A stretch of DNA of 44,903 nucleotides from Listeria rocourtiae FSL F6-920 (lineage in GTDB: Bacteria > Bacillota > Bacilli > Lactobacillales > Listeriaceae). The stretch is from positions 1 to 44,903 of the forward strand of contig NZ_AODK01000045.1 in NCBI RefSeq assembly GCF_000525975.1, in the 5' to 3' direction. The notes below the pieces were generated by a model, which saw only the letters and a program-made list of their open reading frames with translations, was not told where the DNA came from and searched no databases. The translations under genes and the position numbers were made by a program. Shown here piece after piece: positions 16,040 to 26,100 of this stretch. Position 1 is the stretch's first letter; each line of letters begins with the position of its first letter.

Positions 16040-16330
16040 TAGAATACCTCCCCAATAGACTGTTCTAGGCCTTGCCCCGCTTTTTTATCAACCGCTTCAA
16101 AGCTTGATGCCACGCTTTGAATATTTGAAGAAGCTGTTGCAACAGCGCTAGCAATTTGTTGTGCTACTTCTTGCGCCATTTTAATAGAATCACCGGCGGA
16201 CTTGTTACCGGCAACTGTCGTTTGGCTATCTGTTGTAATAGAGACCGATGAAATAAGACTATCTGTGGCATTTTTTTAAAGCTGTTGCTTTCAAACTAGC
16301 GCCGTCTAAATCACTTTGTAACTTTGACAT
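16039..16330 (-). CDS. Lap1-like WXG100-type LXG targeting protein (DUF3130/SACOL2603-like), frameshifted
   Basis: A start ATG at 16330 with GAGGAGG upstream opens a frame that stops after 23 codons because of a seven-T run at 16271-16277. With six T the frame continues to a TAA at 16039, giving about 96 residues: MSKLQSDLDGASLKATALKN, a Ser/Thr-rich middle, and an Ala/Ser-rich second helix (MAQEVAQQIASAVATASSNI). Size, composition and the first position in an LXG operon match the Lap1 class (DUF3130/TIGR04197, SACOL2603 family). The restored stop overlaps the next start exactly as TAATG, which strongly supports the repair. It would co-fold with the Lap2-like protein on the LXG domain. Confidence 0.75.
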
Positions 16331-16492
16331 ATATAGAACCTCCTCACATAATAGCGTATTTGATTCTACCTCACTCAAGCATACCTCTTATTAATTTTTC
16401 CTTCTCTACTCCTCTCCAGTTTCCTTCAAAGAGATTGTTGGTTCATAATATACTTTATTTGCATCTTGTAGTGGGTAATAATATTAAAAAGG

Positions 16493-16546
16493 CTACGAAG
16501 GCTTAATTATTTTTTACACTTTTTCCTACACATTAAGCCCTCATAG
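16493..16546 (-). terminator. Rho-independent terminator after essC
   Basis: On the minus strand CTATGAGGGCTTAAT pairs with ATTAAGCCTTCGTAG over 15 bases with G-U wobbles, then CCTTTTTAATATT. It ends the T7SS core operon. The remainder of 16331-16631 holds only the leader of the LXG operon. Confidence 0.75.
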
Positions 16547-16631
16547 TTTCTCCGGACTATTTCTTAACCATTATTCTAATCTCACCATTTTTTCTCCATA
16601 TTTGTTACTGTATCAATCGTTGAATCCCTCC

Positions 16632-19600
16632 TTATTTCGCTTGTTTCACAACTTTGATTTTCTCTGCTATGCCGTTCTGGATATAATATGCTTCAAATGG
16701 TAGTAAGTTCGGTTCTTTGTAGTTTTTATTGCTGACATCGATAACATTTTGATCACCGATTTTACATAGCGCAATTCCGTTTTTCTGTTTCTTAATCGCA
16801 CCACTAACTTTGTCATAGCCTCGTCCCATCGTACTTGTGTTGCCTGCGATAATGAAGTAAATGCCAAATCTTGGCCCGTTTTCAAGCAAATTAACAAAAT
16901 CCGTTTCGAGATCACTGCTGATGCCGTTCACGATTAGGTCAAGGTCGGCAATTGCGACAAGAACTGGACGGGCATCTTTCAGGAACTCGGTAGTCGTTGT
17001 TAGGCCGCCGCTTTCTTTTTGAACTGCTGCAAAGCCGTCCTGACGACTTTCTAATAAACCGTGAAGTTCTTTAAAGATCGTCGTGATTGTTTCGGTATCA
17101 TTGCCGTATGCATTAACGTTTGGTTTGTATGCTGCGAAACGAAGCATCGGGTTATCGGTTAAAATGATATCAATTTGCGGATTGACCACCATAACATCGA
17201 GCAGTGTTACCATCGTGGATTCAATCAATTCGGCGCGATCGCTCATCACGAGTGTATTTTGATTTTCTTTGTAGTGTAGTGGGATTGGTTCGACGTTTTC
17301 AAAATCAACGGCAAACGGCAATTGGCCAGCTGCGAGCATGTTTTGCGTTGATTTCCATGATACGAAATCTTGGAATGGTAGCACTTCTGGCACCATTGGA
17401 ATTGGGAGTGGGCGTTCGCCTGTCCACGCGGCAGACATTTCTTTCGCTTCTTGCTGGATGGCACTAATGATTTGTAACGTGTCCTCCCCTTTATTTGGCA
17501 ACGCCGTTTGGAACACAGCGATGTCATCATGTTTCACTAAACCACGACCTGGTAATTCCTCGCTCGTTAAGTCCGTGCGGCCAATGATGCTTCTTGCGTC
17601 GGATGCTTCGATTAAATAAAGCGGGATTTGTGTTTTAATATTAGAAAGTAATGGCGTGCGCATCGCATTTTGTTGACCAGCACTGATGACAAGGTTAATT
17701 CCGACACCAGCACCTTCACGCGCAATCTGTGTCATAATCTTCTCGAATCCTTCTTGGAACGGCGATTCTTTGACTGGATCGAAATTATCAATAATAATCA
17801 CGACATTCGGCAAAATTTCTCCGCTCGCTTGTTCGTACATTTCGAGATTGGCAACACCAAACTGACTTAATTTACGTTTACGTATTTTTAACTCGCGATC
17901 AAAGCGACGAACGAATTTGCTGACTTTCTCCTCTTCATCAAGCATAATCGTATCAGCAACATGTGGTAACTCGCGCAACGGCAAGAGGCCATTTGTTCCG
18001 AAATCAAGCAAATACATGTGCAAGTGCTCTGGATTATGCGCGCGTGCCAAGTCCATCGTCACAGTTTGCAAGAATGTCGATTTCCCATAACCAGGGCTTG
18101 AATACACTGCAATATGCCCATCTTTTGATAAATTAACTTCAACTGGACGCTGGTCTTGCATTTCTGGAATATCCATGAAACCAATAATCGGTGCAAGTTC
18201 AGATTTCCCTTTTTGCCATGCTTCTTTGTAATCAATCGGATTTAGTTCTGGCAAGAAAATCATATCCTCAAGCGGCGGCAACCACGGACGCGGCAACATC
18301 GCAATGTTCGCTTCCTCCGTGTACGCATGAATATAGTCAATTACCGCATCAAGCTCTGATGGCACTTTCGAAATATCTTCTTTATCGCCCAAACCACTCA
18401 AATCTTCCGTCAAAATTTCGTACTGGCCGAGATCGTTAATCGCGTAAATCGTTGTATCCACTTGCTCCTGATCGTCTTTATCTGGTACGTAATCCGCTCC
18501 ACTCCAAGCACTTTGGAACAATTCATAAATTTCGTTATTCCCGACTTGTAAATACGAACGTCCAGGTAACGTAATTTCTGCTGCATCTGGCGTTTTCAAA
18601 ATTTCATTGGAATCTGACGCGTTTTGTACTTTCAGCGCCAGTTTGAATTTTGAGTTAGACCAGATTTGATCATCGACAACGCCGCTTGGTTTTTGTGTCG
18701 CCAAAATTAAATGGATACCAAGTGAACGCCCGATACGCGCTGTTGAAACGAGTTCTTTCATGAATTCCGGTTGCTCACTTTTTAGTTCGGCAAACTCATC
18801 GGAAATCAGGAATAAATGTGGCATCGCCTCTGATGCTTCACCTAGTTTATATAATTTTTGATATTGATTAATATGATTAACATCATGCTCGCCAAATAAA
18901 CGTTGACGCTTTTGTAACTCGGCTTTAATCGAGGCTAGCGCACGCATACTTTGTGCGCCATCCAAGTTCGTAATCGTGCCGAGCAAATGTGGTAAATTTT
19001 TAAATAGATTCGCCATACCTCCACCCTTGTAATCGATTAGCAAGAAGGCGACTTCATACGGATGGAAGTTCACAGCAAGCGAGATAATGTACGATTGGAT
19101 AATTTCCGATTTACCAGAACCCGTCGTACCCGCGACCAAACCATGTGGCCCATGTGCTTTTTCATGTAAGTTCAGATTGACAATATCATCTTTTCCACGC
19201 AAACCAAGCGGAACTGCCAAACTCTTATACGTCTCGTTTTTCTCCCAACGCGCGCTAATTCCAAGCTCTTCTACGCGATCGACACCGTACATCTCTAAAA
19301 ATGTCACAGATTCCGGAATCGAATTTTTCAGGTTCTGCAAATGATTAAGTGGCGCCAATGCACGGCTAACACTCTCTTTATCAAAGTCAGCTGGGAAATG
19401 GTCCAACGTAAAGCTACGATTCACAAGCTCGCCCTGCTCCAAAATCACATTCCCATTCTTCGCATCCCGAATGTCGATAACCGTCTTCACGTGCTCTGGC
19501 AAACTCTGCATCACGTCCTGCACGAACACAAGCGAAACCCCATATTCACTAGGATCCTCATTGAAAAATTCCATGACTGTGTGATCCATCATCAATTTCT

Positions 19601-21146
19601 CATCCGTTACAAGCACCACATAGTGCGGCGAAAAATACATCTGTTCCGATTTATTGCCCTTTTCCTCCAAAGTCATCTTGCGCTCTTTCAAAATTTGGTA
19701 CAATGAGTTCAAAACTTGGTCCCGCGAACGTTCGTGGTACACAAAACCACGCACATTAATATCACGTAAACTCGCATGTGGCAACCAACGCATCCAGTCC
19801 CACTGCTCCTTTTCCTCTTCCGGAAAAATAGTAATAAACTGTAAGTCATAATAACTATGGAAAAGCGATGTCTGCATTACCATCAATTGTAACTGCTCAA
19901 TCACAAGCGCGCGATGCCCAATATAACCAACCGGACCATTCATTAAATCCGTCCCCATTGGCACATCTTTCACCGAATAATACTGCGATTTCAAATCCTT
20001 TGCGCTCTCAATCAGTTCATCTTTATCTTGCGTGAATTCCTCCTCTTGGAACTCTATATTAAATGACGTATTCTCCTCGCCAGTACCAACCCGATACTGC
20101 AAAAAGTCATGATGAAACATCGTCTTCTCATAGATTCGTGAATCCACCGACAGCGCCATATCACGAATTTCCGTCACTGTTGGAAAATGGTAATGTAGCG
20201 AATGCGCCTGTTCCTCCGCTGCAGCGTGAAGTTCCGATGTCTTATCTTTCAAATAACGACGATAACTCGCGTCACGTTCTTTCATATCCGCCTTATATTT
20301 TTTGCGATTTTTAAAATACGTTGTAATCGAGAAAATAAGTATTGCACCAGTCATACCCAATGTCATCAAGACAAAGATAGGATTTGGTCGCACAATCATC
20401 ATCACAATCGACATCGCAATCATAATGAGTGGCGGAACCAAAATCTTCATTATTTCCTCACTCGGTTTTGAAGGCTTAGCAGACGGTTTTGCAATCGTCA
20501 AATTATTCTCCGGCGCACGATAAATAATCCGCGGCGACCGATGATAATCCGGATAATCGGCACTAAAAGCATTGTCAGGCGCAACAAGCTGTGCAAGCGT
20601 TGCATGAACCCGGCCATCTCCAGCGATAATCTCGATATCCTCCTTACCAATCCGAATCGTCACCCCATCAAAATAAAGCTGATCTCCAGCCGTTAACATG
20701 CATTCCGACTCCACACGATAATAGTTATGGTAAACAATCCCGCCGTACACGTTCAATTTAAACGTAGCACCAAGCTCCTCACGAATAAACAGCAAATCCG
20801 TCGTTGTTCCCTTGATGATTACATCATTAAAATCTTTCTCACCAAATGTAATCGAATATTTCGTTGTCGTATCAAAAACCTGAGACGCCACATCTTCTGT
20901 CAAATAAAACTGGATTTTCTCACCATCAGATGTCTCCAAATTCAGGCGCTCATTCAGCCCAAGCGGTAAATCCCCTAAAAACCATTGCTTCTCGTCCTCA
21001 TTCCAGCTTACCTGTAATGAATCCACCAAATTCTCATACGTCACAGTGTGATCCAAATCCCCACCAATCGTCACTTCTTTTTTACGATCTAGTTGGCATT
21101 TATGTAGCTGGTCACCGTAACTAATCGTCAGTAGTTGTTTCCCCAT
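16632..21146 (-). CDS. essC: EssC, T7SS FtsK/SpoIIIE-type membrane ATPase
   Basis: The 1504-residue motor of the type VII secretion system. Two FHA-like domains occupy about 1-190. Two transmembrane helices lie near 232-278 (LVPPLIMIAMSIVMMIV and IFVLMTLGMTGAILIFSIT). Three FtsK-like ATPase domains follow: D1 with Walker A GTTGSGKS near 670, D2 with SSPGYGKST near 1020, and a degenerate D3 from about 1250. It hexamerises in the membrane and selects substrates through its C-terminal domains, which vary between strains and match the toxin set encoded just downstream. Its start is one base after the essB stop, with GGAGGTAG inside the end of essB. A terminator follows. Confidence 0.97.
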   Translation of the reverse strand: MGKQLLTISYGDQLHKCQLDRKKEVTIGGDLDHTVTYENLVDSLQVSWNEDEKQWFLGDLPLGLNERLNLETSDGEKIQFYLTEDVASQVFDTTTKYSITFGEKDFNDVIIKGTTTDLLFIREELGATFKLNVYGGIVYHNYYRVESECMLTAGDQLYFDGVTIRIGKEDIEIIAGDGRVHATLAQLVAPDNAFSADYPDYHRSPRIIYRAPENNLTIAKPSAKPSKPSEEIMKILVPPLIMIAMSIVMMIVRPNPIFVLMTLGMTGAILIFSITTYFKNRKKYKADMKERDASYRRYLKDKTSELHAAAEEQAHSLHYHFPTVTEIRDMALSVDSRIYEKTMFHHDFLQYRVGTGEENTSFNIEFQEEEFTQDKDELIESAKDLKSQYYSVKDVPMGTDLMNGPVGYIGHRALVIEQLQLMVMQTSLFHSYYDLQFITIFPEEEKEQWDWMRWLPHASLRDINVRGFVYHERSRDQVLNSLYQILKERKMTLEEKGNKSEQMYFSPHYVVLVTDEKLMMDHTVMEFFNEDPSEYGVSLVFVQDVMQSLPEHVKTVIDIRDAKNGNVILEQGELVNRSFTLDHFPADFDKESVSRALAPLNHLQNLKNSIPESVTFLEMYGVDRVEELGISARWEKNETYKSLAVPLGLRGKDDIVNLNLHEKAHGPHGLVAGTTGSGKSEIIQSYIISLAVNFHPYEVAFLLIDYKGGGMANLFKNLPHLLGTITNLDGAQSMRALASIKAELQKRQRLFGEHDVNHINQYQKLYKLGEASEAMPHLFLISDEFAELKSEQPEFMKELVSTARIGRSLGIHLILATQKPSGVVDDQIWSNSKFKLALKVQNASDSNEILKTPDAAEITLPGRSYLQVGNNEIYELFQSAWSGADYVPDKDDQEQVDTTIYAINDLGQYEILTEDLSGLGDKEDISKVPSELDAVIDYIHAYTEEANIAMLPRPWLPPLEDMIFLPELNPIDYKEAWQKGKSELAPIIGFMDIPEMQDQRPVEVNLSKDGHIAVYSSPGYGKSTFLQTVTMDLARAHNPEHLHMYLLDFGTNGLLPLRELPHVADTIMLDEEEKVSKFVRRFDRELKIRKRKLSQFGVANLEMYEQASGEILPNVVIIIDNFDPVKESPFQEGFEKIMTQIAREGAGVGINLVISAGQQNAMRTPLLSNIKTQIPLYLIEASDARSIIGRTDLTSEELPGRGLVKHDDIAVFQTALPNKGEDTLQIISAIQQEAKEMSAAWTGERPLPIPMVPEVLPFQDFVSWKSTQNMLAAGQLPFAVDFENVEPIPLHYKENQNTLVMSDRAELIESTMVTLLDVMVVNPQIDIILTDNPMLRFAAYKPNVNAYGNDTETITTIFKELHGLLESRQDGFAAVQKESGGLTTTTEFLKDARPVLVAIADLDLIVNGISSDLETDFVNLLENGPRFGIYFIIAGNTSTMGRGYDKVSGAIKKQKNGIALCKIGDQNVIDVSNKNYKEPNLLPFEAYYIQNGIAEKIKVVKQAK

Positions 21147-21147
21147 C

Positions 21148-22377
21148 TTATTCTACCTCCGATACTGCTTTTGCCTTGTCTTGCTCTTTTTGGTTCGCTT
21201 CTTGTTTCGCCATGTCCTCTTTCGTCTTTGCTTCGTCCTCTTTTATCTTCTTAATTTTTTCGTTGAGTGCTTCTTGTTTATCATTTCTAGTAGCTGCCGC
21301 CATATCCGTATCTAAATCCAATTGCTCAATCTGTCTCGCTAAATTGTATATCTGCAAATCATTGTCTTTCATTGTAAGTGCAATGTCATTGGCCTTAGTC
21401 AACTCAGCTTGACCATCATAAATCCAGTACAACAAGTATTCCTCCGGTGATTTCAATGTTATTTTCTGTGCTACCGTCTTTTTCTGCACATCACTCAATT
21501 TCGCGCTCTGTACATACGATTTCGCCAATTCATATTTGCTCGCTTGTGGTAACTTCTCCGGGTCCACCTCACGCAACGTTTCCGTCACTTTTCCATAATC
21601 ATCCGCAAGAAACGCCTCATTCGCACTGAGTAATGTCTCCTGAAACGGCACTTTTACAAACGCAAAATAAGCAACCGGAGCAGCTAAAACAAGCGTTGCA
21701 ATAATGAAACCAATTGTCAGCCCCTTAAACAGCCGATAATTTTTCCGCTGCACCATTGTCATTTTCCGATTCACAGCTGCTGTTTCCTTCGTGTAGCTAT
21801 CCGTTAAAATCGCCTCAATTGCCGCCAAATCTTTAGCTTCAATAATGCTCCGATCAAAATTCGTCCCTTTCGCATTATCCAGCGACCCTGAAATTAGCTC
21901 ATCAAACGAATACTTTTTCGAAAATAACGCTACAATCAAGCACTTATATTGCTTCAAAAATTTCTCTTCTGTCATCGTATACGGTGGCAACACATCGCGA
22001 ATCCCGCGATACACCAAATATGGCATCTGATTCACATCAAAAACCATGTTCTCTGGGTGCAAGAAAAACGTGAATCGTGTCTTCAATAGCTCTGAAAAAC
22101 GCGCCACATTACCGATTGCTCGTAACTTCTCATTTCGTTCCAATTGATATAACGCATCCCATGTCGTTTTTCCGGCCGTATCGAATTGGAAAGACAACGC
22201 ATCCCCTTTGTCCTCCACTGTCGCAGGTACAAAAAATGTCGAATTTTCCTTCAACAAAGCCAGTTGCCGCATGTCTTTCACTTTTGTTTGTGATTTCGAA
22301 AATTCAACGCCCCAAGCCGTCCCATCTATCTGCAAATTATATTCCATCGCATCTACCATTATCTTTTTCGTTATCAT
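21148..22377 (-). CDS. essB: EssB, T7SS membrane component
   Basis: The protein is about 409 residues from ATG 22377; the TTG nine bases earlier is too close to the GGGAG ribosome site. The N-terminal cytoplasmic part has the inactive kinase-like (pseudokinase) fold known for EssB/YukC. One transmembrane helix follows at about 215-240 (FIIATLVLAAPVAYFAFV). The C-terminal extracytoplasmic part is helical and ends in a long Lys/Glu/Gln coiled coil (about 350-405). EssB is a core channel component that contacts EssC. It sits between esaB (18 bases) and essC (1 base) in the usual order. Confidence 0.95.
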   Translation of the reverse strand: MITKKIMVDAMEYNLQIDGTAWGVEFSKSQTKVKDMRQLALLKENSTFFVPATVEDKGDALSFQFDTAGKTTWDALYQLERNEKLRAIGNVARFSELLKTRFTFFLHPENMVFDVNQMPYLVYRGIRDVLPPYTMTEEKFLKQYKCLIVALFSKKYSFDELISGSLDNAKGTNFDRSIIEAKDLAAIEAILTDSYTKETAAVNRKMTMVQRKNYRLFKGLTIGFIIATLVLAAPVAYFAFVKVPFQETLLSANEAFLADDYGKVTETLREVDPEKLPQASKYELAKSYVQSAKLSDVQKKTVAQKITLKSPEEYLLYWIYDGQAELTKANDIALTMKDNDLQIYNLARQIEQLDLDTDMAAATRNDKQEALNEKIKKIKEDEAKTKEDMAKQEANQKEQDKAKAVSEVE

Positions 22378-22395
22378 TTCTCTCAAAACTCCCTT

Positions 22396-22647
22396 TTATA
22401 AAATTTCAATGATGTCCCCGTCCGTAATCTGAAAATCCGTCAACTTATCATCGTCCGTCAATAATAATTCCTTATTCGCCACTTTAATCGCGCAATGCGA
22501 CATATTTGGCTGCGACAGCTTCAATGTCTCCACCAAATTCAGCAACAACGCTTTGACCGGCTGGTGCTTCGGGATGCGCAAATCATGCACCCGTCCGCCC
22601 CATTTTGTAAAATTTATTGTCACGTTAATATGCGTATCTTGTGCCAT
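22396..22647 (-). CDS. esaB: EsaB, ubiquitin-like T7SS protein
   Basis: An 83-residue cytoplasmic protein counted from ATG 22647 (MAQDTHINVTINFTKWGGRV), with AGAGG upstream. The longer frame to 22707 adds residues with no ribosome site and overlaps essA. The beta-grasp YukD/EsaB pattern is clear, ending LLLTDDDKLTDFQITDGDII. EsaB is required for T7SS activity in Staphylococcus and may regulate assembly; its partner is uncertain. It lies between essA and essB, as in other T7SSb loci. Confidence 0.93.
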   Translation of the reverse strand: MAQDTHINVTINFTKWGGRVHDLRIPKHQPVKALLLNLVETLKLSQPNMSHCAIKVANKELLLTDDDKLTDFQITDGDIIEIL

Positions 22648-22663
22648 CTCTATCTTCCTCTCT

Positions 22664-23179
22664 TTACTCCCAAACTTTGCGAACAACCATATAAAGCATC
22701 GCGCCAACAGCTAAAACAATTCCTGACAAAACCCACCAGATCGTTTTACTCGATTTTTCCGTCTCCTCTTGCCCGAGTGTATTCGCATCTTTTGATTTTG
22801 CTGTCGCATCTTGCTCCGTAAACAAAGCTGCTTTCATCAACTGCACCGAATTATCTTTCTGCGATTCACCCGTAAACAGCGCGGCCTTCGTATCGTCCAT
22901 TTCTTTCTTTTCCTGTGCTTTTATTTCCGCAGCATTTTTCTCAGCTTCCGGCGTGAACAAGGTAATCCCCAATTTTTCAAGCTCGGTTTGTTCCGTATCC
23001 ATTTCCGCATCTTTCTCTTCATCCGTTTTCGTCGCTCGCTCAAGCTGCATTTCCATTTTTCCATTATCTCCAAGATAGGATTCTTCATCACCTGCTGCTA
23101 GAACACTAACAGGAATGAATACTATCGTTCCCACCAAAACAGTGACAAGCACAGAAATCATTCTTTTTTTACACATCAT
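22664..23179 (-). CDS. essA: EssA, T7SS membrane protein
   Basis: A protein of about 171 residues with an N-terminal hydrophobic segment (MISVLVTVLVGTIVFIPVSVLA, possibly a cleaved signal), a charged extracytoplasmic middle (about 30-135) and a C-terminal transmembrane helix (WVLSGIVLAVGAMLYMVV) before a basic end. This topology is that of EssA. Four ATG codons in a row start the frame (23185, 23182, 23179, 23176); the third is best spaced from AGGAGG. The middle carries three short repeats around KAALFTGES, KAALFTEQD and ITLFTPEAE. The start overlaps the esaA stop at 23169. Confidence 0.9.
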   Translation of the reverse strand: MMCKKRMISVLVTVLVGTIVFIPVSVLAAGDEESYLGDNGKMEMQLERATKTDEEKDAEMDTEQTELEKLGITLFTPEAEKNAAEIKAQEKKEMDDTKAALFTGESQKDNSVQLMKAALFTEQDATAKSKDANTLGQEETEKSSKTIWWVLSGIVLAVGAMLYMVVRKVWE

Positions 23180-26100
23180 CATCATTTCCTCCTGCTTGTT
23201 TACTTCGATGCCAAACGAATAAATTCACAACTATTCCAAGAACTGCAACACCAATTAAACTATACATAATCACAAGCCAATCATCCGTTCGACTCACAAA
23301 TCCATTTAATAAGTTCTCAATATATTGCAATGGGGAGAGCGAACGAATCGTTGCTAACATAGAATCTTGGTCAATTTTAAGACCCACCGCTTCTGTTAAG
23401 AACAAGTATGCAGCTAAAATAGCGAGTAACAAGAACATCCCTATCATGCGTAATTGGCGTAACAAGTATGTTGCAACTAACACGAAAACCAACACAATCA
23501 AAATAATAATCCCCATCCAAGATACGAAAATAACGCCTTTCATTTCTAGGAAATAAGCCGAGATTGCACCGATAATCGCACCCTCAATCAGCCCGATTCC
23601 AACAGTCATTAACGTTATCGGGGTATTCTGATACGCAAGCGCCATCTCTTCCTCAAAATCATCTTCTTGCTTCCGTTTTCGCTCCTGCGCCGCAATCACA
23701 TATCCAGTAAATAACGCCACAATAAAGCAAACTAACACAATCAAATAGGGCGTGAATGTATCGCCAGCTGCAATCGTTTCTCCTTTTACTTTCTCTACTG
23801 GGCTACTTAAAAAACTATATAATTTCTCATTTGGGCGGTCACCAACGCGACTATTCCCCATCATCGACGCAAAATTGGTAGCAAAATCCTGATCCGTTAC
23901 TAATTTATTCGCCATATTAGCCGACAATTGCTGTGCTTGTGTTACAATTCCTAAACCGCTATTTTGAATATTTTTAGCTTGCTGATCAATCGCATCAAAT
24001 GTTTTGTATACATTATCAGCTGCATTCAAGTTTGTCTTAGAGGAATCTGCTAGCGATTTACTTTGCGAAAGCAATCCACTAAATTCGCTCCCTAAGGATA
24101 ACATTGCAGACTTTTCATCATTGCTATTCGTGATAACAATGCCGCCTTTATCCAACAGCTCCAAGCTCGCTTTGCGCCATGCCTCGACATTTTTGAGGGT
24201 TTCTGCAACGCTTGCATTCATTGTCGCTGCCTGTGTCGTTGTATCATTCAAACGCTCCGTTAATATATTCGCATTTTCTTTCGTAATCCCTGTACGCGTT
24301 TGAGATTCAGCTACTTGTTGTTGAAATGTTTCTAAATCTCGATGAATAAAACTTGTGACATTATCTGTAATCAGAGTCACCATCATCGCAATTCTGTCTT
24401 CAATATTGAACTGATAGTAATACGAATTCTTTTTTCCAGCAGCATATTCCGTCAATGACTTCCCATCTAAATCTAGAGGTGTAACCTTCGCATCGATACC
24501 ATAATAGGCCTTGAAAAGTGCTGATAATTTGTAATACGGTTTAACATATGCTGCCACATCATCTGCTAGAATCGTTGTGTTCTTCTCGATTGCAGCAATA
24601 GTGTCATGCACAGACTTAATCGCTTCATCTCGTTCTTCCGCTGTAATAATGAACTCAGGCCCAAGCTCAATCTTTACCTCTTTAATTACACCTGGTTCCA
24701 TTGTAGGTGGGATCGGTGGATCGGATTCTGGGTCACCTGGATTTGTCTCTATGTCCCCTTCCTCAATATTTCTCATTTCAAGACTAATTGGGGCAAACAA
24801 ATCAAAGGAAGGATCTTCCCTACTTGTAAGAGCGTCTGCCTTGATGTAAAGTTTGACCGACAACTTCAAATCAAGCGATGTAGCACTTGGGTTTGATACA
24901 TCTGGATTTGTTTCACTTGGATCCATTTCAATCGACCATTCTTGAGTGTCCTCATCGTAAGTAATTCGCTTATCTATATAGCTACCATCAGCTTTCGTAA
25001 GCCATACTGCGCTGTCAGCTTGACCATCAGGCATTGTAAATCCAGCTGGCAAATTAAAAACTAATTTTTGCGTATTTCCCTCTGTTTGTGACTTTTCAAT
25101 TTGAAAATCTTGATTAAAATCATAGATGTAGTATTCATTGTTTGGTCCCCATGTAGTAAGGGCCTCAATCTTCTCTTGCTTTAATTGTTCCAGCGCATTT
25201 TCGACAGCCTCATACTTTGGAAATGCCTTTGATTTGCTTAACAAGCCTTCAGACCAATCGCCTGAATTAGAGCTAATGTATCTTCTGGCTATTTCAATGA
25301 CATTGCGCAATTCTTTATAAACCGCTCTTTCTTCTGCCGTCGCATCATCCTTCAACAGATAAGAATCATAATTGGGCACCTCTTTTAGTAACGCTTGTAT
25401 CTCATTATTAAATCGATTATTTAACGTCTTGTCTGTAAGTTCGTCTAATGTAATCGTCCGATTTCCCTCATTTGAGATATATTTCTGTAAATCACTTTCC
25501 ACACTGCCACGTAAGCTCTCTCCCATCTTTGTCGTGACTTCCGTGTTTATCATGGTAACCTGCTCATTCACTGCATCCAAATATCGCTGTACACTGTCCA
25601 CCTGTACCGATAATGTCCGCTCCTCTTCCATCTTCTGAAACTGTTTAAAAATCGCATCATTAGCATTTTTCAGATTAGAAAGTTGCTCCGATACATCCGC
25701 GGTTGACATTGCGGTATCATTATTTGACATTTGTTCAGCAAACGATTTCGAAACAAGCGCATTCGCCTCTTGATTCTTCGCAAGTTTCTCCAAAGATTGG
25801 AAATAAGTCTCATTCACCTTCGTACCTTCCGCAAGACCTGTTCCAAAACCTTTTAAAATATCCTGTAATCCTTTAAAACTATCTTTAGACATGCCAGTAT
25901 AATCCTGCACTGTTTTAAATTGTTGCGTATAATTAGACAACGGTGAATTAACGTTCGTATTGTATACAGAACCATACGTTTCTTCTTTATCGACCAACTT
26001 CTTGATGCTATCTTGCGCACCGTGAAGATTTGTAAGAATGCTGGCAAAATAAACATCAATAATTTCTTTATTAAAATCTTCTAACACCTTTGCAGCAGCG

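Noticed and set aside
19341-19706. Long plus-strand frame inside essC (121 codons)
   Set aside because: Antisense by-product of the essC reading frame; no start signal and no plausible protein.
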